Shown in pieces: positions 25,923-33,737 of a stretch of 38,937 nucleotides of DNA. The notes under the pieces are model-generated. The model had not been told where the DNA came from. It saw nothing but the letters and a program-made list of their open reading frames with translations, and did no database searches. How positions within the stretch are numbered: the first letter of the stretch is position 1; every line of letters starts with the position of its first letter. This DNA comes from Terriglobales bacterium. GTDB taxonomy: Bacteria > Acidobacteriota > Terriglobia > Terriglobales > Acidobacteriaceae. A program made the translations under genes and the position numbers. The stretch lies in the NCBI GenBank assembly GCA_035487355.1, contig DATHMF010000058.1, positions 1-38,937 on the forward strand, given 5' to 3'.

Positions 25923-25966
25923 TTTGTCATCGTGAGCGCCATTTTTTGGCGCGAAGGATCTTGCGT
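25923..25966. repeat. Dispersed intergenic repeat (GTCATC..GAGCG type) with a hairpin core
   Basis: GTCATCGTGAGCGCC, a T-run and GGCGCGAAGGATCTTGCG resemble the widespread GTCATYCTGAGCGAAGCGAAGGATCT intergenic element. Here the centre is expanded into a GCGCCA/TGGCGC hairpin. It lies in the 252 bases between the rhomboid stop and the LplT-Aas start, which otherwise hold no gene. Confidence 0.5.
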
Positions 25967-26013
25967 TGGCAATACTACTTTTCAAGCACAGAAAAAACCA
26001 GACCGGTCTAAGC

Positions 26014-26826
26014 TCAAATTCCGTGGGCTTTTCTGACGAACCAAACGGCAATGGCCAACACGACGGCCACCGCCGAGAAGACAAGCCGCTGGGTATGAGC
26101 TTTCGATTCTGGGTCTTTCGTCAAACTGGGGCTGAGCAATGCACCAATCAGCAATCCTAATGAAAACCCACCAATGTGGCCGGAGTTGTCAATCACGGGA
26201 ACTGCGGCGCCAATCGCCAGATTAATGACCGCAAAAAATATCAAGCTTCTAAGAGCTTCGTTCAAACGTTGCTTAGGGATCGGGAGCCTGCCAAGATACA
26301 GTGCCGTGATGAGTGCACCCGCCAGGCCGAAGATTGCCCCTGAAGCTCCGACGCTGGTGCGCATGGGATGCAGGTACACGCTTAGCAAACTGCCAGAGAT
26401 GCCTGTCAATAAATAGATCAACAGGAAAGAGAGCCGCCCGAAGAAGTTTTCCGCCATCCTGCCCAAGTTCCAGAGGCACCACATGTTGGTGCCGATATGA
26501 AGCAATCCGCCATGAACAAATGTGGAGGTGAGCAGTCTCCAGGGCTGTGTCGTCAATGTCAGCGGGCCATAATCGGCACCCCAGCGCACAAGTTGGTCAA
26601 CCGTGGGGTCGGTCAGAGAAACCCCAGAAAGCCCCATGGCTACGAACATCAATACATTGATGCTCAAAAGCGCAGTAGTGACAGGAAACTTTGCGGAAGG
26701 AGCGCGTGGAGCTTCCGCGGGGACACTTTGCCCCAGAATCTGCTGACGGCATTGCGGACAAAGTGGATGTGTCTCTCCGGCATCGCCGGAGAATAGAGGG
26801 CGGCCGCAGTTAGCGCAATTTGGCAT
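26014..26826 (-). CDS. Rhomboid family intramembrane serine protease with N-terminal zinc ribbon
   Basis: This 270-residue polytopic protease would cleave membrane proteins within the inner membrane. Catalytic Ser162 is in GASGAIFG and His217 in NSGHIGG; the supporting HGGLLHIGTNMW (His110, Asn114) is present, as is the WR motif in PWRLLTSTF. Six or seven transmembrane helices run from about 48 to 268. The N-terminus holds a zinc ribbon (CANCGRP, then CPQCRQQ), a cytosolic addition seen in a subset of bacterial rhomboids. It is transcribed toward the LplT-Aas gene, 252 bases away. Substrate unknown. Confidence 0.95.
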   Translation of the reverse strand: MPNCANCGRPLFSGDAGETHPLCPQCRQQILGQSVPAEAPRAPSAKFPVTTALLSINVLMFVAMGLSGVSLTDPTVDQLVRWGADYGPLTLTTQPWRLLTSTFVHGGLLHIGTNMWCLWNLGRMAENFFGRLSFLLIYLLTGISGSLLSVYLHPMRTSVGASGAIFGLAGALITALYLGRLPIPKQRLNEALRSLIFFAVINLAIGAAVPVIDNSGHIGGFSLGLLIGALLSPSLTKDPESKAHTQRLVFSAVAVVLAIAVWFVRKAHGI

Positions 26827-26899
26827 AGGGTTGAGTCCTTGACCCGCAAGACTTAATACATTGATGCAAATGAGGCTTATGTAGATTGAGATTACGTCA

Positions 26900-28288
26900 T
26901 CACAGCTTGTTCAATCCATCGAGGGCCGCAACTTTGTAAGCCTCCGCCAGAGTAGGATAATTGAAAACCGCGTCTCGGAAGTATTCAATCGTACCGCCGT
27001 AGCTAAGCACCGCTTGCCCGATGTGGATAATTTCCGCGGCCCGCTCCCCGATTGCGTGCACACCCAACAGCTTGAGTGTTTCCGGGTCGAACAGAAGCTT
27101 GAGCATGCCCTGGTCGTCGCCCAGCATTTGTCCTTTGGCCAGATCTTCGTAACGGGCAATGCCAGTCTCGTAAGGGACCTTGCCCTGCGTCAATTGTTCT
27201 TCGGTTGGGCCAACCATGGAAATTTCCGGAATGGTGTAAATCCCGTAAGGGAAGTTGTCCTTGGACCTATTGAAAGTTTTTCCGAACATGTGGCAACTGG
27301 CCAAACGTCCCTGCTCCATGGCAGTGCTGGCCAGGGAAGGAAATCCTATTACGTCTCCCGCCGCGTAAATATGGGGCACCGTCGTCTGGTAATGTTCATT
27401 GACCCCCAGCTTGCCTCGGTCATCAGCGCAGATGCCGGCTGCGCTAATGTTCAATTGATCGGTATTCGCCTGGCGTCCAATCGCATACAGCAGCGCTTCG
27501 CCATAAACCGTCTTGCCACTCTCCAATTTGGCAAAGACCCGGTCGCGCTCTTCCTGGATCCCAATCTGTACAACTTTTTCACCCAGGCGAAAAGTCGTTC
27601 CCAGCCGGCGCAACTGGAAGCAGAGGTTATCGAGGATTTCGCGGTCCACAAAATCCAGCAGCGTTGGCCGCTGGTCGAGCAATGTCACTTCGACTCCGAG
27701 CGCCGCCAGCATGGAGGCGTACTCCAACCCGACCACGCCCGCGCCCACCACAATGGCCTCGCGCGGAACCTGCTCCAGGCAGTGAAGCTGGTCGGAATCA
27801 ATGATGCGTTTGCCGTCGAGGGGAATGTTGTCGCTATGCGCCGGGCGAGTGCCGCAGGCGATCACGACATTCTGCGCTTGCAATGCCAGCGGGCCTTCTT
27901 CGGTTTCGAGCTCGATGGTGTGTGGGCCAACAAATTTTGCGTTGCCTTCAAAGATGGTGATGTGATTACGCCGAAGCTGTGCCCGGATCACCTCGATTTC
28001 GCGCATGACCATGCTCTCAACGCGGACCGTGATGTCCTGGATTGAAATCTCTTCTTTCAGGGTGTAGCCGCGGCCATAGAAGGCGCGTTGGCGCAATCCA
28101 CTCAAGTAAAGAATGGCCTCACGCATGGTCTTGCTGGGAATCGTGCCGGTGTTGACGCATACGCCTCCCAGCATCTTCTTGCGGTCAATAATGGCGACCT
28201 TTTTGCGAAACTTGGCGGCACAAATGGCCGCCTTCTGTCCGGCAGGACCGGAGCCAATGACCACGAGTTCGTATTCATGATTCGACAT
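26900..28288 (-). CDS. sthA: Soluble pyridine nucleotide transhydrogenase
   Basis: This 462-residue flavoprotein would exchange reducing equivalents between NADPH and NAD+. The start MSNHEYELVVIGSGPAG at 28288 gives the family's usual length (about 465); the frame extends upstream to 28696 but that part overlaps the divergent gene and lacks coding character. GSGPAG (12-17) binds FAD, and VVGAGVVGLEYASMLA near 180 binds NAD(P). The disulfide segment reads GGVCVNTGTIPS: Cys44 is kept but the second Cys of the CxxxxC pair is Thr49. Loss of the redox disulfide separates SthA from lipoamide dehydrogenase and glutathione reductase. The second FAD motif is YAAGDVIG, and the C-terminal dimerisation domain is complete. 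Confidence 0.93.
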   Translation of the reverse strand: MSNHEYELVVIGSGPAGQKAAICAAKFRKKVAIIDRKKMLGGVCVNTGTIPSKTMREAILYLSGLRQRAFYGRGYTLKEEISIQDITVRVESMVMREIEVIRAQLRRNHITIFEGNAKFVGPHTIELETEEGPLALQAQNVVIACGTRPAHSDNIPLDGKRIIDSDQLHCLEQVPREAIVVGAGVVGLEYASMLAALGVEVTLLDQRPTLLDFVDREILDNLCFQLRRLGTTFRLGEKVVQIGIQEERDRVFAKLESGKTVYGEALLYAIGRQANTDQLNISAAGICADDRGKLGVNEHYQTTVPHIYAAGDVIGFPSLASTAMEQGRLASCHMFGKTFNRSKDNFPYGIYTIPEISMVGPTEEQLTQGKVPYETGIARYEDLAKGQMLGDDQGMLKLLFDPETLKLLGVHAIGERAAEIIHIGQAVLSYGGTIEYFRDAVFNYPTLAEAYKVAALDGLNKL

Positions 28289-28447
28289 TGGACCGGGAGA
28301 GTGGAAAGTTGAATTGTACCGAAAATTCTCGGACAGCGAATACGCCTGCAGAAGACGCGGCGAAGAACGTAACGCAAATGGTACACATCCGAATTTTTTC
28401 TTTGGAATTTCATATTCCCATAACACGTCTGCGATAGGAATAAAGCT

Positions 28448-29251
28448 ATGCGGGAAGCCTGTTTCGATACGGTCATCCTCTCCGATATTCACCTCGGCTC
28501 GGAAACCTGCCGCGCCAGCGACGTGCAGGCCATGCTGAAGAGCATTGCTTTTAACCGGCTGGTGCTGCTGGGCGATATCTTCAACGACCTGAACTTTAGC
28601 CGCTTGAAGAAAGAGCATTGGAACCTGCTTTCGTACATCCGCAAGCTTTCCAATCCCAAGCGCAATGTTGAGGTGGTATGGGTAGAAGGCAACCACGACC
28701 AGGGGTTAACGGACGTCATGTCCCACCTCGTCGGGGTCGAGGTCTATCAGGAGTACACCTGGGACTACCGCGGAAAGCGCTACCTCGCCGTCCATGGCCA
28801 CCAGTTTGACCGCTTCATGATCAATAACCTGCTGCTGAGCGGAATTGGGGTTTTCATCTACACGCAAGCTCAACGTCTGCATTTTTTTGAGCAAAAGCTG
28901 GCCCGCTTTCTCGACCGCATGAGCACCTCATGGCTGCGCCTCTCCGACGTGGTATCTGCCGGGGCCCTGAATTTGGCGCGCCACCGGGGCGCCGACGTGG
29001 TTTTCTGCGGACACACCCACGAGGCCACTCAGCGTCAAGATGATGGCGTTCAGTATTACAACACCGGCTGTTGGACCAACTCCCAGGCAACGTATCTCAC
29101 TGTGAGTGAAGAAGGCGTGCAGGTGCATGAATATCAACCTGGTGATAAGACTATAGATTCCAGCAACGATTCCGGCTCCAGCGAAACCCCGAAAACCACC
29201 ACTCCGGTGTTTTCAGACTCATTGCTCGCCGCAGCTTACGCGAGCATGTGA
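28448..29251 (+). CDS. LpxH-like metallophosphoesterase
   Basis: This 267-residue protein has all five calcineurin-like metal motifs: SDIHLG (D13, H15), LGDIF (D43), EGNHD (N82, H83), HGHQ (H116) and FCGHTHEAT near 205. The layout matches UDP-2,3-diacylglucosamine hydrolase relatives (LpxH/LpxI-like), which act in lipid A synthesis at the inner membrane face. The middle has a hydrophobic, amphipathic insert (NNLLLSGIGVFIYTQAQRL) that suits peripheral membrane binding. AGGA lies before ATG 28448. It is divergent from sthA with 159 bases between. True LpxH activity cannot be decided from motifs; other phosphoesterase roles are possible. The Ser-rich tail is probably disordered. Confidence 0.88.
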   Translation: MREACFDTVILSDIHLGSETCRASDVQAMLKSIAFNRLVLLGDIFNDLNFSRLKKEHWNLLSYIRKLSNPKRNVEVVWVEGNHDQGLTDVMSHLVGVEVYQEYTWDYRGKRYLAVHGHQFDRFMINNLLLSGIGVFIYTQAQRLHFFEQKLARFLDRMSTSWLRLSDVVSAGALNLARHRGADVVFCGHTHEATQRQDDGVQYYNTGCWTNSQATYLTVSEEGVQVHEYQPGDKTIDSSNDSGSSETPKTTTPVFSDSLLAAAYASM

Positions 29252-29430
29252 TTTTCGATTTACGAAGTACGATTTACGATTTCGCCCCTCAGAGTGATAG
29301 TTCAATCCCACCCCTTGCCATGCTTAGGAGCATTTTCACTGAAATCAAGAACAACAGGGATTTATCATCTAAGTTTCACGAAGATCAAAAACAGCTAGAA
29401 GCTAGAAGCTAAGAGCCAAGAAGCCAAGCT
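29252..29430. repeat. Intergenic stretch made of short repeated words
   Basis: Just after the stop, GATTTACGA-type words recur (29251-29285), like those nested in the 19439-19638 element. Immediately before the next start, GCTAGAAGCTAGAAGCTAAG and AGCCAAGAAGCCAAGC run up to ATG 29431. No gene or RNA was recognised. Confidence 0.55.
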
Positions 29431-30432
29431 ATGAAGGCAATCATAATTACCAAACCAGGCGGGCCAGAGGTGCTGGATATCCGGGAAGTTCCAACTCCGC
29501 AACCCTCCCCCCATAAAGTTCAAGTGCGCGTGTATGCAGCGGCGCTTAATCGTGCCGACTTGCTCCAACGTCAGGGATACTATCCGGCTCCTCCCGATGC
29601 GCCGCAGGATATCCCCGGCATGGAGTTTGCCGGCGAGGTTGCCGCTGTAGGAGGGCACGTACAGATGTGGCAGCCGGGGCAGCGCGTCTTCGGCATCGCA
29701 GGCGGCGGTTGTCAGGCGGAATACATTGTTGCCCATGAGCGCATGCTGGCCGAGATTCCCGCCAACCTGAGCTGGACTGAAGCCGCTGCCGTGCCCGAGG
29801 TCTTTATTACCGCGCATGACGCATTATGGAAACAGGCCGGCCTGGCGAGCGGAGAAAATGTGCTTATTCATGCGATAGGCAGCGGAGTTGGCCTCGCGGC
29901 CGTGCAATTGGTGAGAGCCAGGGGAGCGGTCCCTTACGGTACGTCTCGCACGCAGGAAAAGATCGGGCGTGCGCGGCCCTTCGGGCTTCAGGATGGAATG
30001 GCGTTGACTGATAACCTGCAGCCTCTGCAGGAACAATCACAGCAATGGACCGGTGGGCGTGGCTTCGATGTCGTGCTTGATCTGGTAGGAGGAAGTTACG
30101 TACCCGCCGGACTCGAGGCATTGGCAACAAAAGGCCGGCTGGTTCTTCTGGCCACGATGGGGGGAAGGAAGACTGAAATAGATTTTTCCGCGCTCTTGCG
30201 GAAGCGGTTGCGCCTGATCGGTTCGGTGCTGCGCGGGCGGACTTTGGAAGAGAAGGTTGCTGTAACCCAGGCATTCACGGCGGAAGTTGTTCCGCTGCTG
30301 GCCCAGGGCAGGCTGCGCGCCACTGTGGATAGCGAATTCGACTTTACGCCAAAAGACATCCAGGCGGCTCATCGCCGCCTGGAGTCTAATCAGAGTTTCG
30401 GGAAGGTAGTAATCAGGATTGCCAGGGAGTGA
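29431..30432 (+). CDS. Zinc-free NAD(P)H:quinone oxidoreductase (MDR superfamily, PIG3-like)
   Basis: This 333-residue protein has the medium-chain dehydrogenase fold without zinc-ligand Cys/His. The N-terminal half is the GroES-like catalytic domain (ALNRADLLQRQGYYP, PGMEFAGEVAAVGG). The nucleotide-binding half has GSGVGLAAVQL near 150 and an RGFDVVLDLVGG segment. LNRADLLQRxGxYPxP is characteristic of the PIG3/TP53I3 subgroup, which reduces quinones, apparently with NADPH. It follows the LpxH-like gene after 179 repeat-rich bases. Start has only AAGAAG nearby. It converges with the minus-strand membrane-anchored gene after 45 bases. Confidence 0.92.
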   Translation: MKAIIITKPGGPEVLDIREVPTPQPSPHKVQVRVYAAALNRADLLQRQGYYPAPPDAPQDIPGMEFAGEVAAVGGHVQMWQPGQRVFGIAGGGCQAEYIVAHERMLAEIPANLSWTEAAAVPEVFITAHDALWKQAGLASGENVLIHAIGSGVGLAAVQLVRARGAVPYGTSRTQEKIGRARPFGLQDGMALTDNLQPLQEQSQQWTGGRGFDVVLDLVGGSYVPAGLEALATKGRLVLLATMGGRKTEIDFSALLRKRLRLIGSVLRGRTLEEKVAVTQAFTAEVVPLLAQGRLRATVDSEFDFTPKDIQAAHRRLESNQSFGKVVIRIARE

Positions 30433-30477
30433 GGATGCAACTGCCTGTTACATCCTCATCCGGCATAAAAGTCAGGC

Positions 30478-31017
30478 TTACAGTGCAGCCATGGCGCCGG
30501 CCAAACTGCCCGGCTGCTGAAGCTGGCAAACCGCAGCCACCTGCTCGCGCAGATTTTCGTATCCGGCAACCAAGTCGCGCGGCTGTAGCTGCAGGTTCGG
30601 GAACGCGGCCCGCACATACAGGGTTCCCTCGGCTTGCAGGGCCAAAATTCTTAAACCGAGCGCGGCCGTTTTAAGCTGCATGCCTGCCTGAACCATCTCT
30701 GGTTCAGCAGCGGTGCTGGCCAGTTCACCCAGCCGCATCAGCACAGAGGTATTCCAGGCCACACGTTGCACGTATTCCACCGCCGCCAGCATGCGCCTGC
30801 GCTGGACTTTAGCAAAAGCCCTGCTGCGAAGCTGTCCGCGCAAAAAGCTTTCTTCTGCGGGATCGGTGAGGTTCTTGAACGCCTCAAGGTCTACCGGCTT
30901 GGTCAGCCGCTGGATATCTTCAGAGCTCGCAATGCGGACGTTATGTCCGCGCGCCGCTTTGTAGAGCAGGACGCTGCTCAAGCCAGAAAAAACGAGCAAT
31001 AGAAATAGTAAGTTCAT
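30478..31017 (-). CDS. Hypothetical membrane-anchored helical protein
   Basis: This 179-residue protein has an N-terminal transmembrane helix (MNLLFLLLVFSGLSSVLLY) and an entirely helical soluble part: SSEDIQRLTKPVDLEAFKNLTDP, AFAKVQRRRMLAAVEYVQRV, MRLGELASTAAEP. It contains one Cys near the C-terminus (AAVCQLQQPG). No catalytic motif is present. The ATG lacks a clear Shine-Dalgarno. Similar N-anchored helical proteins are frequent in Acidobacteriota, from memory only. Likely inner-membrane-anchored; function unknown. Confidence 0.75.
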   Translation of the reverse strand: MNLLFLLLVFSGLSSVLLYKAARGHNVRIASSEDIQRLTKPVDLEAFKNLTDPAEESFLRGQLRSRAFAKVQRRRMLAAVEYVQRVAWNTSVLMRLGELASTAAEPEMVQAGMQLKTAALGLRILALQAEGTLYVRAAFPNLQLQPRDLVAGYENLREQVAAVCQLQQPGSLAGAMAAL

Positions 31018-31209
31018 ATCGTAATAACTCCCGAAACGCGGGCGGCGTATACAATGCCGCCATCACTATGGTGCACCATGGGGCCTGTAAAATAAAGGAA
31101 AATATAGGGTTAGCAGCTTGTGGATATTTCTGTTTCGGTACCGTTCCATTTTGGCACTAATCAGGGTAAGTATGCTGATTACAAGGGCTTGGGGCAGCAA
31201 TTTGTCCTC

Positions 31210-31239
31210 TGTTACTGAAGTAACGTTACCGATGTAACA
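31210..31239. promoter_or_regulatory. Tandem palindromes at the end of a membrane protein gene
   Basis: Two adjacent 14-bp palindromes, GTTACTGAAGTAAC (31211-31224) and GTTACCGATGTAAC (31225-31238), share GTTAC-N4-GTAAC. Together they form a 30-bp near-palindrome that contains the stop codon of the minus-strand gene ending at 31226. No T-run follows on either side, so a protein-binding site is more likely than a terminator. Confidence 0.5.
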
Positions 31240-31972
31240 GATCCTGCAGCGCGTCGTTCCACGCGGCGAGTTCGGTTCTGGGCAAAGCACGCAAATCTGC
31301 CGGGCGCCACGACTTAAGGACATAAATAGTCCAGACCAAAGCCCCAAGATTGTAGGTCGCCGGTTTTAGCAGAGTAAAAGAAAAGTGCTGCATTTTGCCA
31401 CCATAGGCTCGGATAGCCACGACTGCGAGGTCGGAGCAGACATAAAGAGCCAGTCCCAGGGCAATGCCAAAGAGGTAGTTCTTCCAACTCAACCCAAAAA
31501 AAGAAGCGAATATGAAGAGAGCTACTAACAGTCCGGCCTGTACGATTCGCATACTCCGTTCCAAATTGAGTACCGCGCGCACGAACCGAAAGGTATCTGA
31601 ACCAGGTGAGTTAAAGGCCGCCCATAACGCGACTAACACCAGCACAGCCCCCATAAGCCAAAATAAAAATGCTCCAAGCTTCTGCAAAGCCGCATAGTCC
31701 TTAAGAAGGCTTGCATAGATCTCATAAATCACCGCAAGAGCCAAAACCCAACTGACTACTTCTCCGTACCAATAGCCGTAGAAAAATACAGCAGGATGAT
31801 GCTTTTGTAGAGCGGAAAGCACGATTGTTGTTATTACATCAAAGGCCGCATAAGCGAAAAAATAAGGCAGCTTTCGGTACAATCCCCGAACCAGCATGAC
31901 CACCACAACCACTATCTCAAGGGTCGTGCCAACCACCAGAAGAACTGTCCCAAGAATCTGTTGAATTGGCAT
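31226..31972 (-). CDS. Hypothetical integral membrane protein
   Basis: This 248-residue protein has about seven hydrophobic helices (for example LGTVLLVVGTTLEIVVVVVM, then FLFWLMGAVLVLVALWAAF and LFGIALGLALYVCSDLAVV) with few charged residues between. The short C-terminal tail (ADLRALPRTELAAWNDALQD) is cytoplasmic by the positive-inside rule, or carries a small helix. No transporter or enzyme signature. It lies 85 bases downstream of the 56-aa secreted peptide gene on the same strand and may be cotranscribed with it; if so, export or processing is possible, but this is conjecture. Confidence 0.8.
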   Translation of the reverse strand: MPIQQILGTVLLVVGTTLEIVVVVVMLVRGLYRKLPYFFAYAAFDVITTIVLSALQKHHPAVFFYGYWYGEVVSWVLALAVIYEIYASLLKDYAALQKLGAFLFWLMGAVLVLVALWAAFNSPGSDTFRFVRAVLNLERSMRIVQAGLLVALFIFASFFGLSWKNYLFGIALGLALYVCSDLAVVAIRAYGGKMQHFSFTLLKPATYNLGALVWTIYVLKSWRPADLRALPRTELAAWNDALQDLLHR

Positions 31973-32057
31973 AGGCTACCGATAAAGTTAAGATATTTAG
32001 TCGGTAGCCCACAAGAAAATTCTTTGGGGGGTCAATTTTTGGGGATCAATTTTAGTG

Positions 32058-32228
32058 TTAGATGATGCAGTTGTTTCCCTGTGGGTCGCAGGTCGGTCCG
32101 CAGGATCCACAGCCTTTGTCTATATTTGTGATTGGCGTTTTTGTTGTTAGCGCTGCTGCTGAAATTGGGCTTGCAATTCCGGTGGTTAAGGCTAAAGTAA
32201 GTGCGATGGTGAAGATAAGTTTTTTCAT
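32058..32228 (-). CDS. Small secreted Cys-rich peptide (56 aa)
   Basis: This ORF of 56 codons has an ideal AAGGAG (32239-32244) 10 bases before its ATG. It begins with a classical Sec signal peptide: MKK, then LIFTIALTLALTTGIAS, with likely cleavage after PISA. The mature peptide is about 32-33 residues and ends with four Cys in GCGSCGPTC and DPQGNNCII (spacing C-x2-C-x3-C-x6-C). No family recognised. It is divergent from the gene at 32332, with a palindromic operator candidate between (32305-32319), and lies upstream of a membrane protein gene. It could be a secreted disulfide-stabilised effector, a signalling peptide or a modified-peptide precursor; none is proven. Confidence 0.75.
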   Translation of the reverse strand: MKKLIFTIALTLALTTGIASPISAAALTTKTPITNIDKGCGSCGPTCDPQGNNCII

Positions 32229-32304
32229 GATTGAATTTCTCCTTGTTGGTGCTACTTTCGCCCAAAAGCGGAAATTCCTAAAAAAAAACTGAAAAAGGTA
32301 ACAA

Positions 32305-32319
32305 TTACGGAATTCGTAA
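32305..32319. promoter_or_regulatory. Operator candidate 1
   Basis: TTACGGAATTCGTAA is palindromic apart from one base pair and ends 12 bases before the GTG at 32332. It lies 77 bases upstream of the divergent peptide ATG. Near-identical sites occur at 33522-33536 and 33589-33603, upstream of the regulator gene. Confidence 0.6.
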
Positions 32320-32331
32320 AATAGGTGACTT

Positions 32332-32745
32332 GTGCTAAGCCCTACAGAAGACTTTTTGAAGAATACCCTTTCGGTATTTCAGACCATTCTGGAACGGTTG
32401 CAGTATCTGCGGTCTTTACGGAGTAGTAAAGAGGGGAAGTACGAACATTGGGGTATGAACCGGACCCATGGCCCCGATGTGGTTCAAAAGATGATTGCCG
32501 AGGTGCACTCCTACAATTTTCTGGAGGCCCTGCGCACTTCCTTGCTGGTCTTATGGGAAGAGGTCCAGGAGTCGGCCCGCGAGCAAAACATGGATCCATT
32601 GCAGTACCTGGATCTGTTGGAAAAGGATGGATCGTTGCTCCCCAAGAACCTGCAAGGGGGGTCGGCTAAACACCTGGATTCAGTGTTTGCTGCTTTGCGA
32701 GAAATTGCTCGAGCTCAACAGTCCCCACGTCCCCCAGGCTCATAG
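32332..32745 (+). CDS. Hypothetical helical protein under operator candidate 1
   Basis: This 137-residue cytoplasmic protein starts at GTG 32332, with AGGTG just upstream. It is predicted all-helical: EDFLKNTLSVFQTILERLQYLRS, then KYEHWGMNRTHGPD, VQKMIAEVHSYNFLEALRTSLL and MDPLQYLDLLE. The YEHWGM segment followed by an Ala/His helix looks like a conserved core; I have seen similar proteins in Acidobacteriota but cannot name a family. Its last 80 bases overlap the end of the convergent regulator gene. Operator candidate 1 sits in its leader, so the regulator probably controls it. Confidence 0.7.
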   Translation: MLSPTEDFLKNTLSVFQTILERLQYLRSLRSSKEGKYEHWGMNRTHGPDVVQKMIAEVHSYNFLEALRTSLLVLWEEVQESAREQNMDPLQYLDLLEKDGSLLPKNLQGGSAKHLDSVFAALREIARAQQSPRPPGS

Positions 32746-33481
32746 CCACACCCACCACCTGCCCCAGTACTTCTGCCTCTTGTGGGTGCTTAAAAATGCG
32801 CACTGGCACCGGCGATAGAGGATGGGGTTGCAGAACGATCTGGCTTCCTACCAGCGAGCACCAGCAGCAAAGAAAGCCCTCTCGCGTTTCTACAAAGTAG
32901 ATGGGACGCTCATATTCACTGCGCCAGCCGCCCTCCTGGATCTTGTTTTTGTTCTCGTCAATTTGCAGAAATGAACCCGGCAAAATCAGAGGATACAAAG
33001 TCAGATCATCAGTTCCCACGTATCCGTAGGTATAGCTGGTACGCGCGAATTTGGAGAGGAAATGCAAGGGCACGGTGCCCCACTTTTCGACCATCCGGCC
33101 CATATTGGTGGTCTTTCGCATGTCGAAGCCGGGGTCAAAGCGCAGGGGCATTTCAATCGTCCGCCCTTCATCCGATACCGAAAGAATATGACTCTTGGGC
33201 GGAGGCTGTGTCACTGAAATATCTTCCGCGAGATTGCCCAGCGGGATTCCGAAGACCGAGAGGATCTCATCCACACCCTTGCGGTAGAGCATCGCCAGGG
33301 AATAGACGCGATAAATGCTGGGCAGCATGCCTTTGGTTTCCATTTCAGAAAGGCGGCTGGCGGGGATGGAGTATTCCTGATTGTTATATTTCTCTGCAAT
33401 CAGGGCACTCGCCGATTCAACATCTTTCAGCGTCAGACCTAGAGCTTCGCGTATTGCTCGCAATTGTTGACCCGGAACCAT
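32666..33481 (-). CDS. XRE-type regulator with an S24/LexA-like C-terminal domain
   Basis: This 271-residue protein has an N-terminal helix-turn-helix (QLRAIREALGLTLKDVESAS, then IPASRLSEMETKG). The C-terminal half reads like the S24 fold (LYPLILPGSFLQIDEN, then ERPIYFVETREGFLCCWC, LQPHPLSP and LGQVVGVAM). The catalytic Ser of self-cleaving repressors (normally in DSMxP) is not seen, so cleavage is unlikely; the fold may serve as a ligand or dimerisation domain. A CCWC triplet could sense redox or bind metal. ATG 33481 has no clear Shine-Dalgarno. Two palindromes upstream (33522-33536, 33589-33603) and one in front of 32332 suggest autoregulation plus control of neighbours. Confidence 0.85.
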   Translation of the reverse strand: MVPGQQLRAIREALGLTLKDVESASALIAEKYNNQEYSIPASRLSEMETKGMLPSIYRVYSLAMLYRKGVDEILSVFGIPLGNLAEDISVTQPPPKSHILSVSDEGRTIEMPLRFDPGFDMRKTTNMGRMVEKWGTVPLHFLSKFARTSYTYGYVGTDDLTLYPLILPGSFLQIDENKNKIQEGGWRSEYERPIYFVETREGFLCCWCSLVGSQIVLQPHPLSPVPVRIFKHPQEAEVLGQVVGVAMSLGDVGTVELEQFLAKQQTLNPGV

Positions 33482-33521
33482 GGTGGCGCGTGAACTAACC
33501 TAAATCAATTTCGAGCCCGAA

Positions 33522-33536
33522 TTACGGAAATCGTAA
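33522..33536. promoter_or_regulatory. Operator candidate 2, upstream of the regulator gene
   Basis: TTACGGAAATCGTAA differs by one base from candidate 1 and lies 41 bases upstream of the regulator ATG, where it would overlap or follow the promoter. Confidence 0.6.
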
Positions 33537-33588
33537 CAAGCTTGGCTATGCTATGCCAGAAAAGAATGCATGGCCCAGGGATTTTTTA

Positions 33589-33603
33589 TTCCGGGATTCG
33601 TAA
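33589..33603. promoter_or_regulatory. Operator candidate 3
   Basis: TTCCGGGATTCGTAA matches candidate 1 at 13 of 15 positions. Its centre is 67 bases from the centre of candidate 2, a spacing that would allow cooperative binding or looping on about the same face of the helix. Confidence 0.5.
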
Positions 33604-33612
33604 ATTTCTCAT

Positions 33613-33638
33613 ACCGCATGTTGAGAAATGCGGTTTTT
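33613..33638 (+). terminator. Hairpin with T-run on the plus strand
   Basis: ACCGCAT (33613-33619) and ATGCGGT (33628-33634) form a 7-bp stem with an 8-base loop followed directly by TTTT. No plus-strand gene precedes it closely, so it may end a short unannotated transcript or be incidental. Confidence 0.45.
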
Positions 33639-33704
33639 GATGTATGCGCCTTCCAAGCGATATGTGGTCTCCCTGTAGATGAGCAAGACAAGGGCCAAAA
33701 CAAA

Positions 33705-33737
33705 GCGGCCTGCTGTTCATTAGAACTGGCAGGCCGC
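33705..33737 (-). terminator. Strong rho-independent terminator (minus strand)
   Basis: GCGGCCTGC (33705-33713) and GCAGGCCGC (33729-33737) pair perfectly. An inner GTTC/GAAC stem caps them with an ATTA loop, and TTTGTTTTGG follows on the minus strand. It would end a short transcript carrying the 19-codon ORF at 33837-33896. Confidence 0.85.

Noticed and set aside
27014..28045. 343-codon open frame on the plus strand
   Set aside because: Antisense to sthA, lacks a ribosome-binding site and any recognisable domain.
28289..28696. N-terminal extension of the sthA frame
   Set aside because: It overlaps the divergent LpxH-like gene and has no family similarity; the standard flavin motif starts right after the Met at 28288.
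32032..32265. 77-codon minus-strand frame
   Set aside because: It overlaps the 56-aa secreted peptide gene in another frame; the peptide has the Shine-Dalgarno and a signal sequence, whereas this frame has neither.
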